Assembly (NCBI GenBank): GCA_018350325.1 | Contig: JAEVLN010000023.1 | Coordinates: forward strand, 1,117,001-1,181,000 | Source of the DNA: Globodera rostochiensis | Taxonomy: Eukaryota; Nematoda; Chromadorea; Rhabditida; Heteroderidae | Direction: 5' to 3' | Length of the DNA stretch: 64,000 bases | In this document: piece after piece, positions 10,438 through 23,289 of the stretch | Position numbering within the stretch: the first letter of the stretch is position 1 | How the letters are laid out: the number at the start of each line of letters is the position of its first letter | Notes under the pieces: generated by a model | Database searches by the model: none | Told to the model about the DNA's origin: nothing | The model's input: only the letters and a program-made list of their open reading frames with translations | Made by a program: the position numbers and the translations under genes

Positions 10438-11945
10438 ATTAGGCCTAGACCTAAGCAAACCTAGAGGCCAGCTTAGGCGAATCTCCAACACAAACGAAGC
10501 GCATTATTTTTTTTATACGATTTTCTATTAATTTAAGATTTTTACCACAAATTTTACTTTTGAAAAAATAGCGTAAAGAGAGAGTCTGACGTCCAGGGGG
10601 TGCAAAACCAAATCCTATGATTCTGAAAAATTTTAAACTAAATATATCATAAACAAAATTATTCAAAAAATTTTGATGTTTTTATTATTTAATTGAATTT
10701 TTTTAAAAACAAAATACTCAAAATCATTCGCAAAGGAGAAAATCAACAAATTAAATGTTTAATCCTTTACATACAAATTTCATTTATGCGAATCCGTAGC
10801 CATTTTCGTGCCCGTTTCGTTGTCGTTCAGCGTCTCCTTCTTCTCATTTCGAACTTTTTCTGCTCAAAAACAGCAAAATCAGGCTTTGCAGCGTCCGAAC
10901 CTGAACGGCCTTTCGATTTAACCCCGGAACAGAACTCAAATTTTTGAAAACCCAATTTTCTAAATTTACAATAAAAATGCTGCGCCGCGCACGCTAAACC
11001 CTATGGAATACTATTTTTAATCAATTGTTGCATCATTTAAAAAGGCATTTAAAATTCAATAAAAACAACACAATAACATGAAACTTCGTCCACAACTTCA
11101 TCCGACAGTTTTGAGCTCGTTAACGAGCGTTCTGAAAAAGACCAGGATCGGAATTCCAAACCGGCCTAAGCTCCCCAAGATGGCTGATAGTCCATGCTGA
11201 AGCTAAGATTAAGCTTAGCTTATGCTTATTAGGCCTAGACCTAAGCAAACCTAGAGGCCAGCTTAGGCGCTTCCTCCGACTTCAGCGCCACAATGACGTC
11301 ATCGTCAGTGTTGGGAAGAAATTGGAAGGTGGAAAAGGCGCGGAAGCCGTCCCCGCGGATGACGCCAATTTCGCGGAACTTAACACCGATTTTTGTTTTG
11401 CTTCCAAATGCATATTATTTTTAAAAGCCTAACAAAAATAAAAAATTTTTTAAATTCTCAATAAAAAGAATTTGCAAGCGAACAAAAAGCGGTTTTGGGG
11501 TGGGAAGAAAAAAAGTAAATAAGTTTTATTTTTCAAATTTTTTACTTGAACAATTTTCCTGGAATTAAAAAAAATTGGACCCAACATATGGTAATTGCTG
11601 CGTTCATTGGCTATTAAAGTCCTAGTGAGGTACTTGGACTTTACACGAGAGTGGATCATCAAATTTTGGAATTGTCTGACCGAAAGGTTGAACTTAAATC
11701 AAATCTCCAACACAAACGAAGCTGATCATTTTTTTATACGATTTTCTATTAATTTAAGATTAAACAATTTTACTTTTGAAAAAATAGCATAAAGATAGAG
11801 TCTGACGTCCAGGGGGTGCAAAACCAAATCCTATGATTCTGAAAAATTTTAAACCAAATTTAATCATAAACAAAACCATTCAAAAAATTTTGATGTTTTT
11901 ATTATTTAATTGAATTTTTTAAAAACAAAATACTCAAAATTTATT
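10438..11945. repeat. Pair of direct repeats flanking apyrase debris
   Basis: 10480-10730 and 11695-11945 are direct copies (CTCCAACACAAACGAAG through AAAACAAAATACTCAAAAT). The word TTAGGCCTAGACCTAAGCAA occurs at 10438 and 11226, and related text at 20805, 25677 and 41562. At 10797-10945 the minus strand holds an open stretch ending in a run of arginines that I cannot assign. Only the apyrase-like exon (separate entry) is recognisable inside. Confidence 0.65.
11268..11404 (-). pseudogene. Apyrase (calcium-activated nucleotidase) exon fragment
   Basis: The minus strand encodes FREIGVIRGDGFRAFSTFQF followed by LPNTDDDVIVALKSEE. This resembles the near-C-terminal segment of soluble calcium-activated nucleotidases (CANT1/apyrase family), which hydrolyse nucleoside di- and triphosphates. 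Only one exon is seen. The upstream propeller exons and the last few residues of the family are absent, and the exon ends in the AGGCCT word repeat. The assignment is from remembered family pattern. Confidence 0.5.
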
Positions 11946-12080
11946 CAGCAAAGGAAAAAAGCAACAAATTAAACGTTTAATCCATTTCCATTTGTCTTTC
12001 CGTTCATTCACTTTTTAGGCTCACTCGGCCTTCATCACACATTCTGTAAATTCAAAAAAAAAATGCACGCCGAAACTTCC

Positions 12081-13115
12081 TGTTCCCTATTTCCCGGTTT
12101 CTTTGAACGGGACAATATTTCAGTCCCGGTGATTTTCACAAAAGTCCCCCGGTACCGTGCTACCCTACATTCCCAACAATCAATTCGCCCTTACCCGCCA
12201 TCGCCAATGTTCTTTTTGTCTTTGAGGTTAATGCAAATGAAATTCCACTGATTACGCCAATCCCACGCAACCGCCTCCTTTTCCCACTCGGCCCATTTTG
12301 TTTCGTCGCGCTCAATTAGACAACCAAACAGCCAATTCTTTTTTTTAAATTGCCGAAACACCAATCGTTCACCCGTTAAATTGTTTTGCTGTTCAAATGG
12401 CACAATGGCATCGGCAGAAGAACGACGATGAGGGATGATAAAATTGGCAGAAACGACTGAATTCACAAAAGCCTAAATAGAATAAAGAAATTTAAATCAG
12501 AAAATGAGATTAGGTAAAACTTGAAAAATCACCATTTTCAGTCCCTCCATTCTGTTCAAAACAAAATAACAACGCAACACCTTCGGAAGTCCATCCCCGC
12601 GGGGCGTGTGCAACTATTTGGTCACTGCTTGTTCAGAAGAAGCGCCGGCACTGTCAACCGCCGGGAATTTGGGAAAAGTGCCAAAGAATTTGACCAATCG
12701 CAGTTTTGCACAATCGCCGAGAACGATCGGAGAGCAGTGGAGGAAAACAACGAAAATCCCAAAATTCTGTCGTTGATCAATGGCCAAATCCCGTGCCAAA
12801 TGATTTCCCAACTGCGCGTTTGGTTGCTGTCTGTTCCAATGTAAAGGTTGAACCCTTTGGAGTCGAAAAGTCGGACGATTCGGTGGACAAATTCGATGAC
12901 TCTTTGGTCGATGTACCTAAAACGGGATTCAGGATAACTAGAGTAGCACGGGATCGGGACAGTACTGAAATGTTCTGTTTTTTCCAATTTGGTACTGAAA
13001 TTTTGGTCCAGTTTTTTAAAATTCCTTCAAAACTCCCTTATAAGGTCCCGGGTTTTTAACAATCTTTTTTTCTTTATTTGTTCCCTTACATTATATTAGT
13101 CCCGGTTTTTTGACC
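12081..13115. repeat. CCCGG-word repeat pieces, opposite orientations
   Basis: 12081-12165 ends GGTACCGTGCTACCCTA and 12939-13115 starts TAGAGTAGCACGGGATCGGG. Both are built from CCCGGT/ACCGGG words. They match the complete element at 40227-40439. The 12939 piece lies inside an intron of the F-box pseudogene. Neither has a matching partner end. Confidence 0.6.
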
Positions 13116-13400
13116 GGAGCCAATTCAGAACAATTAAACCGACAATGACCTTATGTCAAGCCGTTCGAAGCCGATCATATTGTCTTGAAGCGGCTCTTGC
13201 GGAATTTGCAGCCGACGCTCGAATTGCTTGCCAATGTATTTGACAATTTTTGCGCCATTTCTGTCAGCTGCGCGACGAATTACCAATTGACCCAACGACC
13301 ATTCCTTCGGTTTGAAATGCGCGTCCACCAAAAAGTCAAATCGATCTCTGATCAACGCAACATTCAGTCCGAGCGCAAAAGGCCACAAAATTTGAAAACT
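12191..13400 (-). pseudogene. F-box-like family gene, frameshifted copy
   Basis: The exons follow the order of the intact paralog at 37191-38370: [20 protein letters not shown] (13134-13388), YIDQRVIEFVHRIVRLFDS (about 12922 down) and the KWAEWEKEAVAWDWRNQW end (12191-12466). FEVFKFCG and PFALGL are in different frames near 13385. A second frame shift lies near 12740, and a stop follows SEQAVTK where the paralog reads KWLHTPRG. An insertion sits in the first intron. These breaks make it non-functional. Family identity rests on my memory of cyst-nematode F-box proteins. Confidence 0.75.
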
Positions 13401-13754
13401 TCGAACAAAACGTCGTCACAAATGAAACTTAAAATTCGGGGTTTAAATAAATCAATGGAAAAAGGTTAGAAATCGTAAACTAGGCAAAATATTTTGTTTG
13501 TTACATCCAAAAACTGTTTATTTTAAAAATCCGAAAACGATAACGCCGAAACTTCTTCAGTTTTTCGGTTCGATCCGGTTTGAAGCGCCAACCCTAGTTT
13601 GGAGGGGTCAATCTTTGGGAAATCGTTCAAAACTCACATTTCTTTTAACCGGTTTTCCACTTTCTTCGGATTATCCGACATTTATTTTTTGTTGCAAATT
13701 CAAATGATTTTTTATGATTTCACTGGCCTAAACAAAACAAAAATGCAAAATTTT

Positions 13755-15482
13755 TTGCCGAATGGTCCGAGTACCAAATAGTGCAAATACAGTCCGAGTG
13801 CCGAATAGAACAAATTTAAGCCGAAGGTCGAATAAAATAATTCAGGTTGAAGGTCGGAGTAAATCCTATGGTAGAAGAGCGTACTGTTTTAAACATTTTA
13901 CAACACCATAAGCTTTTAACAATCATAAATTAGGGTTAAGCCCTAGGGCTGCTCGGGAATTGAAATTTACCGAGAATCGAGAACCGAGACCGAGACCGAG
14001 AAATGACCCCGAGACTCGAGACCGAGAACGAGACCCAAAAAAACCGAGAAATTTCTCGACTCGGGAACCGAGAACCGAGAAATTTCTAATTTTTTTTTCA
14101 ATTCACTAAAAAAATATTAATTTTAAGCTCCAAAAATTTTCATTAAATTATTTTACACTCAGGGCTGCCAACTGTCCTTATTTATAAAATTTGTCCTTAT
14201 TTTCGGGTTCGGAAAGTTTTTCGAATTTAGTTGAATTGTGAAGGCTTGGTGTAATTTTTTCCGACTAAAAAGATGTTTTTCTTGCATATTCACCGAACAA
14301 GGCTGCAAAAAAATCTTACCAACCAATTTGCGGCAAATTTTGAATTTCCATTTTTATTTCTGGAACAATTTTTGCCCGATATCCATTCCATCGTAACCGC
14401 CGGAGAAAAGAATTTTAAAAAAAGTTCAATTTAGGAGTGTATTTTCGTGGTTTTTAAAGCATTTTTTACGAAATTTTCAAAAAAAAATGCAAATTTTTTG
14501 CAAATTCTGTTTTATTTAGGAGGGGGAGGGGGGGTCGGCGGTGCCGATAGGCGCCGTCGAGAAAATTTCGAATTTTTTAACTCAATTTTGTTAAGAGATT
14601 TGCAGCCAAAATTTTAAAAATGCGGTGATTTTTTCAAGCATTTTAGGAAAGGAAGGGGGGGGGCGGGTTGCTCCGATAGGTGCCGCCGGGGAAAAATTAA
14701 AGTTTTCGTGAATTCTCAATTAGGAAAATGTGCTTAAATTGCAAAAAAACCATCATTTTTATAAGATTTTGTTAGAATCAATAAAAAGGAGTATTTATTA
14801 AATTAAAAGAATAAAATGGATTTTAAGTAAGGGAATAGAACTCACGATAAATAAATTACCGGTCAGAATTTAACCACTGAGCCATACGACAACCGAGTAT
14901 AAATGGTTTGCAAAAGTCAAAGATTTTTTTAAATTGATTTGTCATTATGCATTTTTAAATCTTTCAAGCTCAGACTCTGTAATGAATTCCACCAAAAACC
15001 CAATCTTTACCAGTGCAAAAAAGTCTCGTTTTCCGAGACTAAAAACCCGAGACCGAGAACCGAGACCGAAACCCAAAAAAACCGAGAAATTTCTCGACTC
15101 GAGAACCGAGACCGAGAATCTCGAGCAGCCCTATTAAGCCCCGACATAGCCAACCCCGACCTCGACTTTTCCGCCCGAGGGGTCGGGGAAGGTCAACATT
15201 GATTTTTGAAAAATTTTGTTTTTTCGAGAAATTGTCCGTTCGGGTGCGGGGTTTGAAAAAATTCATTTGTATAAAAAATAGGGTAAGAAATCTGAAAATT
15301 GATTCGTACACTCATAAAAATTAGAAGTCGACACTCACTATCAGATATTTTTTGCACTATTCGACACTCGAACCATTCGATTCTCAGAATTTCGGTACTC
15401 GGACCATTCGGCACTGGGACGTTTGGCACTCGGAGTGTATTTGCACTATTCGGTACTCGGACCATTCGGCACTCGGACCGGT
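13755..15482. mobile_element. Outer word-array element with a nested MITE
   Basis: 13755-13860 and 15345-15482 are mutually inverted arrays of the word TTCGGCACTCGGACCA. They flank the complete element at 13944-15133, so an older element of this family was probably hit by the younger one. I do not see clean outer ends. Confidence 0.55.
13944..15133. mobile_element. hAT-type MITE, GAGACCGAG word family
   Basis: Inverted ends TAGGGCTGCTCG / CGAGCAGCCCTA are flanked by a perfect 8-bp duplication TTAAGCCC (13936-13943 and 15134-15141). About 120 bp at each end is an array of ACCGAGA/TCTCGGT words. The interior holds the GC-rich palindromic core twice (14535-14560, and degraded at 14665-14692) and a tRNA-like piece (14822-14900). 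A CTGCCAACTGTCC tract starts near 14164. There is no transposase, so it must be mobilised in trans. Confidence 0.88.
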
Positions 15483-15499
15483 AGCCGGGGGTTCCCCAT

Positions 15500-16550
15500 T
15501 TTCAAAAAACAATTTTAAAAAGTTTCTAGGAGTCATCTGAGTTCATTTCGACTTTCGAACCCCAGACCCAAATTCGTACAACCTCAGAAATTTGATTCTT
15601 TTTACAATCGATTTTCTGTAACAAAATAGGCAATTAAATATTCAACTGTACGAATGAAAGAGCACTATTTTTGGGAAATTCTCATTTTTCTCTCAAAAAA
15701 TAAGTTTTCACAAAGTTTTAAAATATGCCAAAATTATTGCAATGTATAAATATGGCAAATTTTCAAAATATGGCATTTGCCATAAAAGTGGGAATTTGGG
15801 AGAAAAATTGTCTACATTCAACAAGACCATAAATTGTGCCGTAAACAAAGTTAAATTTAAATATTTTTAAAAACTCCTTTTCGATTTTGGCTTACTCGAC
15901 GAAATGTCCAAAATTCCGTTTTCTTTACTGGATAAAGTCAGAGGAAAAACGTAAAAGAACAAATGAAAGAGAGAAAGGTTAAAAATGCCAAAATGTTTTA
16001 TGCCCATTGACCTCCCTCCCCATCACTCCTTTTCAAAACAGATTAATTAGGGCTGGGATTTATGCACTGAATATGCCAACGAAATATATTCAATCGAAAA
16101 TACACAACCAATCAATATGTTTCACGGTTAGATCATTGCCGTTAGGTCAAATCAGATCATGAAGGTAGGCGGGCTCAAAAAAACCGAAATTTGTGGTTGG
16201 AGTTTTTTATGGACGGAGGACGATTTGTTCCCTTTTCAAAAGTTTTTCCGTTATAACTTCTTTCAAATCTAACCAAATAGGTAAACATTTTCGATACCAT
16301 ACATCCCTATCATCATAATTTATTGAATTATATTTGAGAGGTCATTTAGTGTTGTTTTTTGGACTTTATGAAGATGAACATCACCAGATACATATCGGCC
16401 GTCCTGCGGCTCTTTCCACCGCCAATCGCCCGCCATTTTGTGGGTCAGCGTTTTGCCCCTAACAAATTCAAATGAATGCAAAGGCAAAGTTCTTTGCTGC
16501 CTGAATCTTTTTTTTGTGTACAAATGCCAATCAATGAAAATGCCTAAGGG
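15500..16550. other. No gene seen; repeat debris
   Basis: AT-rich sequence. 15700-15790 contains the AAATATGGC word. TAGGGCTGGGATTTATGC at 16048 looks like a left hAT-type end without a partner. No credible coding segment. Confidence 0.5.
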
Positions 16551-16558
16551 GTCATCAC

Positions 16559-17922
16559 TAGAGATCGGACGGTACGGGAAAGTACCGACGCTTTTTCGGT
16601 ACTTTTCGGTACTCAGGCATCGGTACTTTCCCGAAAAGTACCGACCGAACCTTTTCGGAAAGTACCGATGGTTTTCGGTACCGGTACTTTTTCGGTACTT
16701 TACCGAAAAGTACCGACCGAAAAAATCTGAGTACCGAAGGTACCGACCGAACAAAATTTGAGTACCGAAAAAAGTACCGAATGGAAAAATTGGTAATATA
16801 TTTGAATTTTTCAACCGTTATTCAAAATATTACGTGTCTCAGTGGTTAAACTGTTAACCAAAAGACCTTATTGTCTGAGGTTCGAGTCCTCGAGTCAAAT
16901 TCCCTTTTATTATTTTTTTTGAATGCCCTGCTGGTGAGTGATGTGGTTGCCTGGGGTTTAAACCCCGACTGTGTAAATAGTTTTTTGTGTCTTTTAATTA
17001 ACTTCATGGCAAGAAAAACAATATTTTTTCATTAAATATGTATTTAAGATTTTTAAATTGAAGGTAATTTTGGAATTTCTCAATTTTTTGAAGAAAGTTA
17101 CTAGCAAATTAATTTTCAAAAATTTTAACCGATTCAAAACTTCTAAGATTTACATAAAGAGTTAGGTACTTTTTTCACCATTTAGTTATCAAAATTGGAC
17201 AAGTTTTCTTAATAAAATCGTAAGAATTTTCATTTTGTTCTCTCTGCGACGCCTTCGGCTAGAGCTGTTCGAGAGTCTCGGTCTCGAACCGAGAAATTTC
17301 TCGGTTTTGACCCCCCCCCCCATTCCCAAAAAATACCGTATTTTTAAAATTTTGGCTGAAAATCTCTTAGCAAATTGAGTCAAAAATTTCAATTTTTCTC
17401 GGCGGCGCCTATCGGCACCGCCGACTCCCACCTCCACGCCCCCAGCAGAAGTTTTCAAAACAACTTGAATTTTTGAAAATTCCTTGACAAATATGCTCCT
17501 TCTGAAAAAATTAAGAAAATGCAATTAAACCAAAAAATAATTCCTAAAAACTTGTGGGAAATTTCTCGGGTTTTTTGGATCTCGGTCTCGGGGCCTAAGC
17601 CTTCTTGCCACAGAGCCGAACAGGTCGAAATGCTGATTTTTTTGAACCGCAATCACCCAATACTCAATTATAAATACTAAGAAAGCCAAGATTTCCAAAA
17701 TAAACGATTTTTTGTTGAAAAGTTAATTATAAAAAATTTTGGTACCGAAAACCGAAAAAGTACCGACAATTTTTTTTGGTACTTTTCGGTACCGGTACTT
17801 TTTCGGTACTTTACCGAAAAGTACCGACCGAACCTTTTTGGACTTTTTCGGTACTTTTCGGTACCGGTACTTTTTCGGTACTTTACCGAAAAGTACCGAC
17901 CGACCCTTCTGGCCGGTCTCTA
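16559..17922. mobile_element. GGTAC-word hAT-type element, possibly composite
   Basis: It starts TAGAGATCGGACGGTAC and ends GGCCGGTCTCTA. Arrays of CGGTACTTTTCGGTACC words lie at 16575-16785 and 17735-17905. The interior has two tRNA-like pieces (16833-16890, 16925-16972), a CTCGAGACC-word left end (TAGAGCTGTTCGAGA at 17259) and the GC-rich palindrome at 17398-17424. The 8 bases outside the two ends differ (GTCATCAC and CTGAAAAT), so this is either two elements or a rearranged one. Open frames here, such as minus 16320-16814, are read-throughs of the word array. Confidence 0.65.
16833..16972 (+). other. Two tRNA-like modules in tandem
   Basis: The first has an A-box-like GTCTCAGTGGTTAAAC and a B box GGTTCGAGTCC. 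The second has CTGGTGAGTGATGTGG and GGGTTTAAACCCC. A closely similar pair is at 38963-39120. They look like SINE-type Pol III heads or tRNA pseudogenes carried inside MITEs, not functional tRNAs. Confidence 0.5.
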
Positions 17923-18837
17923 CTGAAAATATGTTATTTTATTGAAATGAATAGTTGAAGAAAGAACCATGGGGTGCCACATTTCCAAGAAACTTTTGAA
18001 CAAAATAATAAAATGATTTGGGTTTTCGTATTTTTAAAATTTTGGTTGCAATATGTCCATATAAGGGGCGTAACCGGATGCCAAAAAAGCCCGGATCCGT
18101 AACTTCTTTTGTTTTATTGTTGTAGTATACTTGTGAACAAAATAGTTTTGAGCCCGGTTGTGATGAAAAAAGATCAACCGATTCAACAATTTTTAAGATA
18201 ATCCCAACTTTCACTCTATAAATACATTTGAATCATAACGGTTAAAAGTTCATTTTATCATTTTAAAACTAAATTTAGAATTTTGTATTAAATAAACATC
18301 CGAATCAACCAATAGAGGGGGCATAACAGCTGATCAGGGTAAGAAAATGGATTATTAATATTTATTAAAATCCTTTTAATAGCCTTTTCTATTACTCAAT
18401 TTAATAAATTCAGCATCAGTAAAATCTTTCTCTGATATTCACCAATGTGTAGTTTGTCAGGTTCGATTCCCCGGACCTGCGACTCTATTTTATGAATCTT
18501 TAGTGGAAAAATTATGAATTTATGGATCAATTTTCATATCAAAAACCGATCAAATTTAAAAAATTTCTCGGCGGCGCCTATCGGCACCGCCGACTCTCCC
18601 TGTATTTGCAGAGGTGACAACTCTAGGGCATCGGGTCAAAAATATGGCATTTTTATGGTTATTTTTCTTAAGGAATCTTCAAAAAAATGCTTTTTTGAAG
18701 GGTGGTGGGTGGTTTGGCACTGCCGATAGGCGCAGCTAAATTTCTGAAGATCAAGTAGCACTATTTTCGGGAAATTCTCATTTTCCAAAAATAAGAAATT
18801 TTCATAAAATTATAAATATGGCAAAATTGTGGCATTT

Positions 18838-19450
18838 GCTAGTGCTGCACGAGACCCAAAATTTCTCGATACTCGAGACTCGAGCCCGAGCCCGATACTT
18901 TACCTCGAGACTCGAGCCCGAGCCCGAGGACACAAAAAACCCGAGATGACAAAAACGATGTTTTGCATCTTTTTGAATTTTTGCTTGAAAAAATGTCCAG
19001 AATGTAACAGTATTTTGCACATTTTTATCAAAATTTTTTTTGTACTGATTTTTAGGATCGTATTTTTGAACCAAATCTGTTACCAAATTGAATCGAAAAT
19101 CAAAAAAATTTGCCGGCGGCGCGGCACCGCCGGCCCTTCCAATTCCTAAAAACCTCAAAAAAAGGCCCCACCCCTACTAAAGCAGAATTCGCAAAAAAAA
19201 AAATTTTGCATTTTTGAAAATCATAAATCGGCAAAATTTTCTAAAATCCATAGGAGCAATTTCCAACTTCAAATAATTTGTTAAAAACGTCGGTGTCGAT
19301 AAATATTGTTAAAAACCTCATTTCATGCAAAAAATAAAAATTTACTGCATTTTTGTACATTGTAAAGTGTCCTTATTTTCAAAAAGCCGGCAATTTTTTT
19401 TTTTAATCTTCACTGTCCTTTTTTGAAACATTTTGGTCGCATCGCTGCCC
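18838..19450. repeat. Decayed word-array element in duplication unit A
   Basis: It starts TAGTGCTGCACGAGACC, the same family as 43634, with ACTCGAGCCCGAG words to 18945. From 18960 to 19450 it matches the MITE at 23698-24331, including the GCCGGCGGCGCGGC palindrome (19111-19134) and the CACTGTCCTTTTTTGAAACA tail. 18568-18593 is another copy of the palindrome, and 18430-18490 contains a GGTTCGATTCC B-box-like piece. Confidence 0.6.
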
Positions 19451-19614
19451 CTGGTTAAGTGGTGGGAATTGGACTGTTGGCGGGTGTACAAGTTAAATTT
19501 TTATGCTTTTTTAAAATTCCACAAAACTCCAAGAAACAGTATCTGTCCCTCAACTCAGGCATGCCGGCGCTCCGATAATTTAATATTTTCAAAATAAAAG
19601 AATCTTTCCTTAGG

Positions 19615-20445
19615 AAAAAACGTTAAAAATCGGAAGTTTTCCACTGTATGTCAGGCGCCCTTATCCTCTCTGAGCAAGATTGATTGATTGCCCAACTTAC
19701 CGGAGAGAAAGCGGGTAAAGATTATTCTGTTAAGAATTGATTAAAATGGTTAAAAGAGCTCACAGAATTTTTTTAATTACCTTCTTTTCAGGTTCTTGCT
19801 CTATCCGCGCCGAGAACGAAATCCGAAAAAGGAATTAGACATTTTCTACTATGAAGTGACTCATCCTCCCAGAAGATAATTACGAAAAGATCAATAATTA
19901 AGCGGTGAAATGCTTCAAAAGCATTTTTTTTTTAAAAAAATACATTTAGCTCTATTCAATTTTGTCTTGCGAACAAACAAATGCCATTGAACAGATGGTT
20001 TGGATGGAGCGAATGCACTTACGCATTCGAAACGAAAGATGGTTTGAGATCACGAAATTGAGTGATGTTCCCTCTAGGGTGGACATCCGTACATCGCTAG
20101 AAAACACAATTTGGGCTCCGTGACTTCATCGGATGCATTGTCAATTTGACGTCTCTCCAAACATTTGGCACAAAAAATTGGAAACTTTTGGTGTAAAAAC
20201 ACTAAAAATTAATGGCATTTATCCGTTTTTGGATTGTTTCTTTAATGTTAAGATCTAATCGATGGCCATTTTTTTAAATTTAAAGCATTTTTATTTGTTT
20301 ATTTTTAGCATAATCCTGCCGAGTTATTTGTGGATTCTCTCGACAAATTGTTTCCATGCGCTACGTTGTATCAACCTGACACCAAAATTTAAACGATTTT
20401 TGGCCCCAATTAAAAAATCAACATTGCCGCCGATGGCATTTTGAA
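19615..20445 (+). pseudogene. SPRY domain gene, dead copy (unit A)
   Basis: All four exons of the SPRY gene at 24495-25329 can be traced. Exon 1 has a TGA stop after TCTGAGCAAGAT, exon 2 is frameshifted, and exon 3 has several indels (ATGGTTTGAGATCACG). Exon 4 reads SCFHALR in a shifted frame. It is a duplicate that has lost function. Confidence 0.8.
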
Positions 20446-21624
20446 AGTCAAAAACGAAGGGATTTTAATGTTGTCCGGTTTCTTGGGTTGATTCAATTTT
20501 TTTTCATCGTCGAATAACACATTTGCACTTTTGCAAATAAAAAGCCCATTTTCTTTAAAAATTATTGAAATTTTAAGAAAAAACGAGCTTGACCAAAACT
20601 TGTTTTAAATTTTCAGTCCTTAACAAAATAAAAAAAGTTTTTGGATCAATTTACTTAATATAAAAAGATAATTTTAAAAAAATGCATAAAGTCAGACCCC
20701 CACCGCCCCCTAATTTTAGTAAAATCAAGCATAATAACACAAAAATGGGTTTTGCGCTGTGTCGTTTCGCAAAATCTTAACGAACCTCAAGCCAGAGTGG
20801 CTTAGGCCTAAGCCTAAGGAACCCTAAATCTCCAATTTTTCCTAGTTATTCTATACACTAGGAGTTACTTTTTCGGCCAATTTGCTCATTTCAAAAACGT
20901 TTATCAAATTGATAAAGATAAAAATGTTTAGAAAAAATAGTTTGGTAAAAAGAGTGAGTTATACATCGAGAATCGATTTTTTTCATAAGAGGAAGTTCAA
21001 ACAGCCAACCACTATTAATTCTAGGGGGTTAAGCCAATAAATGAGTTTCTAGAATTTACAATTATCTCTTTTTAATAAATAACCAACAAAAAATTGTCTT
21101 GTGAATTTTTTTATAACGTATTAATTTTAATTTCATTAATTAAATATTATCCATAATTAAGATTTTAATCTATTTAATTTATTCATTAAATAAAGGTTCA
21201 ATTTAAAATTCTTATTGTTTAAAGCCATTTTTAATTTTAGATCATTGGTGCCTCAATTTTTATCAAATGTTAATATCCCCATCAACGCGGGGTTCGAAAT
21301 GGTCCGAAATGGAGTTCATATTGGGCATGTACGTGCCCGAGTAGTACTAGAAAATTGTTTTACCTGGGCATCGAAACTATTTGGTTTTTCAAAAAAAGGG
21401 GGTTTTCTAAAATTATGATTATTACCCATTTCGGTACTTAATAAGCACAATGCATCAAAGTGCACCAAGAGAAAGCAAATTTGACATAGGTTTATTTCAG
21501 TCAAAACTGTACTAATCACAATATTGGGGCAAGATTTTGTTGGAAGCAAATTAAATTTCTCAATTGTGATTAAAAAAAGTAAGAACCGCTATGGGTAATT
21601 TGTGAACAAAACACAATTTTATTT

Positions 21625-22352
21625 CAGGTCCGTATACTGGCAAAAAGGTCGTTTTTCTGACTTTCGAAAAATTGTCTACTTTTGCGTGAGGGGGTGAAGT
21701 GTTTAAGTCTCGACGATGTAAAGCATTTTAGGGTCTTTTAAGGAAATTTTTGGCACTTTAAAAAATTTCGTTTAATTAATGTAAAATTGTTATTATTATA
21801 TTGCAAATACTTATGAAATTTCTCTATTTAGTGAAAAAAGGGGGCGGATGCAAATCCATTTTCAAAAAGGTAAGAAATAGAGAATTAATGAGATCTAAAA
21901 AAAGTGTCATGTACCTGTTTCACCTTATAGTTATTAAAATTATCTAAGATATCTTGATCAGACACTAATAAAATATGCTTTAAAATTCTTCTGAAATGTT
22001 GATATCGATTTTTTTGATTTAATTATCTAGAACCTAGAAAGATCTGTGTTTTGTCCCCCACATTTAGAATTAAATAGCACCGTATTGTAAAAATTAAAAA
22101 TTTCTTAACAAATTCAGTCAAAATTTCAATTTTTCTCGAAGACGAATATTAGGGCATTTCATTACTTCCTGAACGTTGAGAGCCCAATTTTTTAAAACTA
22201 TTTCTGTTTTTAAAAAATCGTTAACAATTTTGCTATTTCTGAAACCATTCAGAAACTGGTATGAAACGAAGAACGACTCGGAGAAATTGGAAGTCGATGT
22301 GACTGTTGAATTACATATCGGTCTCGGTGATAAAGACTTTTTATCACTGTAA
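21625..22352 (+). pseudogene. MATH domain gene, dead copy (unit A)
   Basis: Matches the MATH gene at 26513-27250. LTFEKLSTFA is readable near 21650, then frameshifts and stops follow. Part of the last exon (about 22262-22352) is recognisable by its GACTCGGAGAAATTGGAAGT text. The ends of the middle exon are degraded. Confidence 0.7.
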
Positions 22353-23289
22353 CAAACAGGAAGATAAGCTGATTTTTTTAATCGTACCAAAATAAAAGTA
22401 TAAGTATTCAGAATTTGTACAAAATAGATGAGTTTTCGTTAAATCATAATTTTAAAAAAAAATGAAACCGTTCGCCTTAAAAATAGCCTTAGTTTAAAAA
22501 GTGAAATTTCATTATTTGTATTTTCTTAAAAATTTACATAAATGTTGAAATAGAAATATTTGGAATTTTTAAATAAAATTCGGTTCCGGTACTTTCTCAA
22601 TACTTCACCGAAAAGTACAATCTCACTCTTTTGACCGGTATTTCCTGAAATGATGTAATTTTCTTAAAATTAAAAGTTTAAGTAAAAAAAATAGGGTAAA
22701 ACATTTTGAAAAAACTTTCGAAAAAAATTTAATTCTAACGATTTTCGATTAGAAAATTTCAAATTTAATAGATCCATTTATGGGGGCCATCCAAATGCAA
22801 AAATGCTTGGAACGATAACTTCTATTATTACAGAATTGTTGAATAATTTTGAACAAAATTTTTGATACCGGTTGTAACGACCATAAATAAACCTATTCAT
22901 CAATGTAAAAGATAAACTTAACCCCTATAATTACATTTGAATCAAAATCAATAAAACTTTTGTGTTTTGTACAAATTTTGGGTTTTGCCAGACCAAAAAA
23001 ACCAAAATAAACCCAATATTATTGACCAAATTTTGTTTGGGTCCAACATTCCGGTCTCTAATTAAAAGAGGGTATACGGTAGAAGTATTTATGCATATAG
23101 AAAAATCAGAAATTTGGGTAAATATCGGTCATACGTTCATAGCCAAATCAAAAAGTGCCACTTTTTATGCAATGACCGGCACAAAAGCGAAATGACATTA
23201 TATTAAAATAATGAAAAGGGGGGGGGGGCAAAAACCAAAAACGCGAACATGTTTTTTTTTGCCTCTGAAACAAAAACACAAAAGCGTGT

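Larger units (their letters stand above)
18960..22900 (+). repeat. Tandem segmental duplication, unit A (decayed)
   Basis: This unit aligns with about 23840-27700 at an offset of about 4,880-4,910 bp. It covers the MITE, the SPRY gene, the GAACCTCAAGCCAGAGTGGC tract (20797 and 25660), a hAT scrap (21237 and 26117) and the MATH gene. Unit A is visibly more degraded. 20480-21620 holds no intact gene. Confidence 0.8.

Noticed and set aside
16320..16814. 164-codon minus-strand open frame rich in Tyr/Phe/Arg
   Set aside because: It translates the CGGTAC word array of a MITE.
16559..17922. Single clean hAT MITE
   Set aside because: Flanking 8 bases differ (GTCATCAC and CTGAAAAT), so the two ends may belong to different insertions.
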